A DNA stretch of 9,164 nt, taken from Cyanobacteriota bacterium. GTDB lineage: Bacteria; Cyanobacteriota; Cyanobacteriia; PCC-6307; Cyanobiaceae. The position numbers and the translations under genes were made by a program. Positions 7,284 through 9,164 of the stretch are shown piece by piece (within the stretch, counting starts at the first letter, position 1; every line of letters begins with the position of its first letter). The stretch is from contig JAPLIF010000204.1 of the NCBI GenBank assembly GCA_026389255.1, forward strand, positions 1 through 9,164, written 5' to 3'. The notes under the pieces are model-generated. The model worked only from the letters and a program-made list of their open reading frames with translations. It searched no databases and was not told where the DNA came from.

Positions 7284-7565
7284 ATGGCTACCTACACCAT
7301 CAAGATCGAAGGTGGCGCCACCTTCCCCTGCGATTCCGAGACTTACATCCTCGATGCCGCCGAAGAACAGGGCATCGACCTGCCCTATTCCTGTCGGGCC
7401 GGAGCCTGCAGCACCTGCGCCGGCAAAATCCTTTCAGGCACGGTGGACCAATCCGATCAAAGTTTTCTTGATGATGACCAGATCAAGGACGGATTCGCCC
7501 TGCTCTGCGTCAGCTACCCCACCAGCGACTGCAGCATCAAGGCCAACGTCGAAGACGACCTCTGA
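7284..7565 (+). CDS. petF: Plant-type [2Fe-2S] ferredoxin
   Basis: This soluble one-electron carrier takes electrons from photosystem I to FNR and other acceptors. The 93 residues contain the full cluster site: Cys37, Cys42, Cys45 and Cys75 in [15 protein letters not shown] and [13 protein letters not shown]. The highly conserved strings [16 protein letters not shown] and [17 protein letters not shown] flank them. This is the classical photosynthetic ferredoxin type, slightly shorter than the usual 97-99. It ends in KANVEDDL rather than the common ETHKEEELY-like tail. That leaves open whether it is the major PetF or a second isoform. ATG 7284 begins the conserved first strand; an earlier GTG at 7212 would add 24 unrelated residues over the promoter. 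The codon pattern fits the host core genome. Confidence 0.93.
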   Translation: MATYTIKIEGGATFPCDSETYILDAAEEQGIDLPYSCRAGACSTCAGKILSGTVDQSDQSFLDDDQIKDGFALLCVSYPTSDCSIKANVEDDL

Positions 7566-7571
7566 ACAACG

Positions 7572-7603
7572 CAGGACTTGTCCTGGGTTGAACAGCCCAG
7601 GGC
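7572..7603 (+). other. Two overlapping, mutually exclusive small hairpins after the ferredoxin gene
   Basis: CAGGAC-TT-GTCCTG (7572-7585) can fold on itself. The bases GTCCTGGG (7580-7587) can instead pair with CCCAGGGC (7596-7603), with one G-U pair. The two structures share GTCCTG and cannot form together. Neither is followed by a T run. They may be part of the ferredoxin 3' untranslated region or chance in GC-rich DNA. Confidence 0.4.
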
Positions 7604-7618
7604 CGTCATGGGCACCGC

Positions 7619-7652
7619 CATCCCCTTGTTCTTTAACAAGAGCAAGGGGATG
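7619..7652 (+). terminator. Strong hairpin, probable transcription end of the ferredoxin gene
   Basis: CATCCCCTTGTTCTT (7619-7633) pairs with AAGAGCAAGGGGATG (7638-7652) around a TAAC loop: 15 bp with a single G-U pair. It lies 54 nt after the ferredoxin stop codon. The following bases are TTCTGCATCT, a weak U tract. It could therefore terminate, or protect the abundant ferredoxin mRNA from 3' decay. Its symmetry also permits use on the minus strand. Confidence 0.6.
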
Positions 7653-7945
7653 TTCTGCATCTCAGCATCCTTTCCATCGTGCAGGGGCTGACTCCGGTAG
7701 GGGATGGGCTGTCCATCGTCATGTTCGATCCGACCAAGGCTTGTCGAATCATCTCCTACCTAGTAGCCATAGTCGTCACCTTGTCGCCTTCACTGAAGCG
7801 AATCCAGCCGCCAAAGCGCCCAGCCCCTATTCCCTGGCCTGATCTTCCCTCTCCCTGGCGTCGTGGCCTGCTGATCACCGTTCTCCCCAACCGCTGCAGC
7901 AAGCACTTCAAACAGCACCACTTCGATCCCACCCCCCTCACCCGC
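7653..7945. other. Intergenic stretch with no supported gene
   Basis: Between the ferredoxin hairpin and the tRNA promoter are about 290 nt. Several short frames exist on both strands, but none shows a recognised motif, a ribosome site or consistent codon use, and the frames overlap one another. No known small RNA is recognisable by eye. Composition is lower in GC than the genes to the left. Confidence 0.5.
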
Positions 7946-7951
7946 TACACT
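7922..7951 (+). promoter_or_regulatory. Candidate tRNA-Pro promoter
   Basis: TACACT at 7946-7951 makes a good -10 box, 8 bp before the mature tRNA 5' end at 7960. TTCGAT at 7922-7927 is a poor -35 with an 18-bp spacer. The position is right for a short 5' leader removed by RNase P. Confidence 0.4.
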
Positions 7952-7959
7952 CCATGGGT

Positions 7960-8033
7960 CGGGGCGTGGCGCAGCTTGGTAGCGCGGGTGCTTTGGGAGC
8001 ACTAGGTCGCAGGTTCGAATCCTGTCGCCCCGA
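7960..8033 (+). tRNA. tRNA-Pro(UGG)
   Basis: A full cloverleaf can be drawn. The acceptor CGGGGCG (7960-7966) pairs with CGCCCCG (8026-8032), and A8033 is the discriminator. The D arm has GCGC-AGCTTGGTA-GCGC. The anticodon stem GGTGC/GCACT closes the loop TTTGGGA (7992-7998) with anticodon TGG at 7994-7996. The T arm has GGTTCGAATCC. The 3' CCA is not encoded (TTG follows), as is normal in cyanobacteria. It reads the CCN proline family. tRNA 3' ends are frequent integration sites, and the sequence just downstream changes character. Confidence 0.96.
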
Positions 8034-8060
8034 TTGACTTTTCAGGGATTGGCCAAGGGG

Positions 8061-8111
8061 CATGTGAGAGAAAAGGTGAGAGATTCTGGCCCTGGAGCCG
8101 GCGTCTCTCAC
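8061..8111. repeat. GTGAGAGA repeat cluster (two direct copies and one inverted)
   Basis: GTGAGAGA occurs at 8064-8071 and again at 8076-8083, a 12-bp period. Its exact reverse complement TCTCTCAC lies at 8104-8111, giving an 8-bp inverted pair with a 20-bp spacer. The cluster starts 31 bp past the tRNA 3' end. Such short repeats beside a tRNA-borne attachment site are what integrase arm sites look like, but binding is only inferred. Confidence 0.6.
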
Positions 8112-8217
8112 TTCTTTCATGACCCAGAACGCTGTCCGGGCCACAGCGTCGGAGCCGCAGGCCAATGGAGGGGAGGGCGGGTTCGCCAGTGCTCCTACTC
8201 ATGCAGCCGCATCATTT

Positions 8218-8244
8218 CTCTCACATGCAGCTGGGATGTGAGAG
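8218..8244. repeat. Perfect 9-bp inverted repeat CTCTCACAT / ATGTGAGAG
   Basis: CTCTCACAT (8218-8226) and ATGTGAGAG (8236-8244) flank a 9-bp spacer. The left arm extended by one base is the exact reverse complement of CATGTGAGAG at 8061-8070. This is the same motif as the cluster nearer the tRNA, for five copies of GTGAGAG within 181 bp. An operator for a dimeric regulator or a recombinase site would look like this. Confidence 0.6.
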
Positions 8245-8710
8245 GTCTCGACACTGGCTCGCGACCAGCTGCGGGTTCCTCGGCGGGTACAACCAAAGAA
8301 GGGATAGCGATCCATCCGGCGGCGGGACATCAGGGTGTCACCCGGCTCAAGGACTGCGCGAGCGCGGCGATGCCCTGAGTCCGGGCGTAATGGCTGTCGT
8401 TCTGAGAGGTGGAAGCCTGCGCCGCGTCCTTGCGCTCGGGTGTTGGATCTTCCCTTTGCCGCCGCCGGAATGGTTTGATCGGGCCATACCGCTCGGTCGC
8501 TTTCCCGCGTCTGCGGTGGCCTGGCTCTTTCTTGCCTGTTCAGGGAGAGTCTGATGGCAAAGATTGGCACGCGCGGCTGCGCGGGCGAAGCTTCATGTTC
8601 GGCCTCTCGAGTATCGGATTTCAGCGGGACGTGCGGCTGCTTGTTGGTATGGCGGGCTCTTGAAAACTCAGCGATAGCAACGGTCTGGTGCCTCTTTAGA
8701 GTGTTTGTAC

Positions 8711-8719
8711 TGGTAGAAT
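8711..8719 (+). promoter_or_regulatory. Extended -10 promoter element TGGTAGAAT
   Basis: TGGTAGAAT fits the extended -10 form TGnTAnAAT and stands out in the GC-rich surroundings. No good -35 is present, as is allowed for extended -10 promoters. It points at the SLOG gene starting at 8848 and would give a leader of about 120 nt. Confidence 0.4.
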
Positions 8720-8818
8720 AAGGGTCGCGCCAAAGGCCCCGAGCCCATCGCCTGCGGCAACGTCATCCCCTGATCTCGCCATCACCGCCGCGTAAGCCTG
8801 AGCGGCCTTGATGCCCCG

Positions 8819-8844
8819 ATCAGTTGTCACCCACGGCAACTGAT
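8819..8844 (+). promoter_or_regulatory. Hairpin directly upstream of the SLOG gene start
   Basis: ATCAGTTGTC (8819-8828) pairs with GGCAACTGAT (8835-8844), nine Watson-Crick pairs and one G-U, around a six-base loop. It ends three bases before ATG 8848, so in RNA it would cover the ribosome entry site. In DNA the 8-bp perfect arms could be an operator. It is not followed by a T run, so it is not a terminator. Confidence 0.5.
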
Positions 8845-8847
8845 TCC

Positions 8848-9164
8848 ATGGCTGTTTGTTCTTTATCCGGGCCCGAAGTGGCCCCCTGCCGGTCTCTTGT
8901 GATTGCGGCCGGTGGCGGCCGTGATCTGGCCTGGCCCCATCAGCGGGTGGCCGCTGAGCTGCTGGCCCGCAGCGGCGGCCGGCTGGTCCATCTGCTGCTT
9001 CACGGCGGAGCCCGAGGAGCCGATGCCGCCATTGCCCGCGCGGCCCATCAGCTGGGCTGGTCGGCGCTGGTCATGCCCGCCGAATGGCGGCGCCATGGCC
9101 GGGCCGCCGGGCCGATCCGCAACCGGGAGCTCCTCGAGCTGGCGGTGGCCAGGGCCGAGGCCCA
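8848..9164 (+). CDS. DUF2493 / SLOG-fold (YspA-like) protein, partial at right edge
   Basis: The first 105 codons are in the window. A strand and glycine loop LVIAAGGGRDLAWPHQRVAAEL (about 18-39) is followed by LVHLLLHGGARGADAAIARAAHQLG, then PAEWRRHGRAAGPIRNRELLELA. The GxRD, HGGAxGAD and PAxWxxxGxxAGxxRN motifs are those of DUF2493, the YspA branch of the SLOG superfamily, a Rossmann-like fold predicted to bind nucleotide-derived ligands. Such proteins are often found in mobile and phage-defence contexts, with no fixed function. ATG 8848 was chosen; TTG 8824 is in frame but lies inside the upstream hairpin. The gene is GC-rich like the core, unlike the zone to its left. Whether a second domain or partner gene follows cannot be seen. 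Confidence 0.85.
   Translation, partial: MAVCSLSGPEVAPCRSLVIAAGGGRDLAWPHQRVAAELLARSGGRLVHLLLHGGARGADAAIARAAHQLGWSALVMPAEWRRHGRAAGPIRNRELLELAVARAEA

Larger units (their letters stand above)
8034..8847. other. About 810 nt accessory zone without a recognisable gene
   Basis: From the end of tRNA-Pro to the next convincing start there is no frame with a recognisable domain. Composition is lower in GC and codon use is inconsistent. The short frames in every phase look like chance or decayed remnants. Examples are a 40-codon rightward frame at 8119-8241 and leftward open stretches at 8330-8539 and 8696-8830. No integrase, transposase or terminal inverted repeats of an insertion sequence could be identified. 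The zone does hold repeated GTGAGAG motifs near the tRNA and a promoter-plus-hairpin leader at its right end. Confidence 0.5.

Noticed and set aside
7938..8202. Leftward frames across tRNA-Pro encoding GRQDSNLRPSAPKAP or GATGFEPAT-like peptides
   Set aside because: These are the well-known false peptides read from the antisense of a tRNA T-arm; the tRNA explains the sequence.
8119..8241. 40-codon rightward frame MTQNAVRATASEPQ ... SHAAGM
   Set aside because: Has an ATG but no ribosome site, no recognisable family, and its 3' end lies inside the GTGAGAG inverted repeat; too weak to call.
1..9164. CRISPR array, complete insertion sequence, or HIP1 (GCGATCGC) clusters
   Set aside because: No regularly spaced repeats, transposase motifs or terminal inverted repeats were seen; CGATCG cores occur scattered but I found no full HIP1 octamer.

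Overview
The window looks like chromosomal DNA from a high-GC unicellular cyanobacterium of the Cyanobium/Synechococcus type. The evidence is a plant-type photosynthetic ferredoxin, a GNAT acetyltransferase of the kind shared by cyanobacteria and plastids, a short-form HisG, a SepF-domain protein, a tRNA gene without encoded CCA, and mostly absent Shine-Dalgarno sequences. The genus is an inference from protein style, not from a marker gene.

Positions 1-7565 are densely packed, high-GC housekeeping DNA. A pair of TIGR04282/TIGR04283-type glycosyltransferases reads rightward (the first is cut by the window edge). It ends tail-to-tail with a leftward SNAT/NSI-like acetyltransferase, their stop codons overlapping in TTAG. 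A rightward alpha/beta hydrolase is divergent from the acetyltransferase across an AT-rich gap. Next comes a leftward pair, hisG then an ABC exporter, whose stop and start codons overlap (TGATG). The exporter is broken by a frameshift between its membrane half and its ATPase half. Divergent from hisG are gloB (glyoxalase II) and ridA, rightward. A leftward AlkB-type repair dioxygenase follows, then rightward a very short SepF-domain protein and petF-like ferredoxin.

From 7566 the character changes. There is a 394-nt gap with strong hairpins but no convincing gene, then tRNA-Pro(UGG) at 7960-8033. About 810 nt follow with no defensible coding sequence, visibly lower GC and several inverted and direct copies of GTGAGAG. 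A DUF2493/SLOG (YspA-like) gene then runs off the right edge. This is the layout of a tRNA-anchored accessory locus or the relic of one.

No complete new system is visible. The points most worth checking are the GTGAGAG repeat zone beside the tRNA, the hairpin directly in front of the SLOG gene, the exporter frameshift, and the SepF protein that lacks a membrane anchor.
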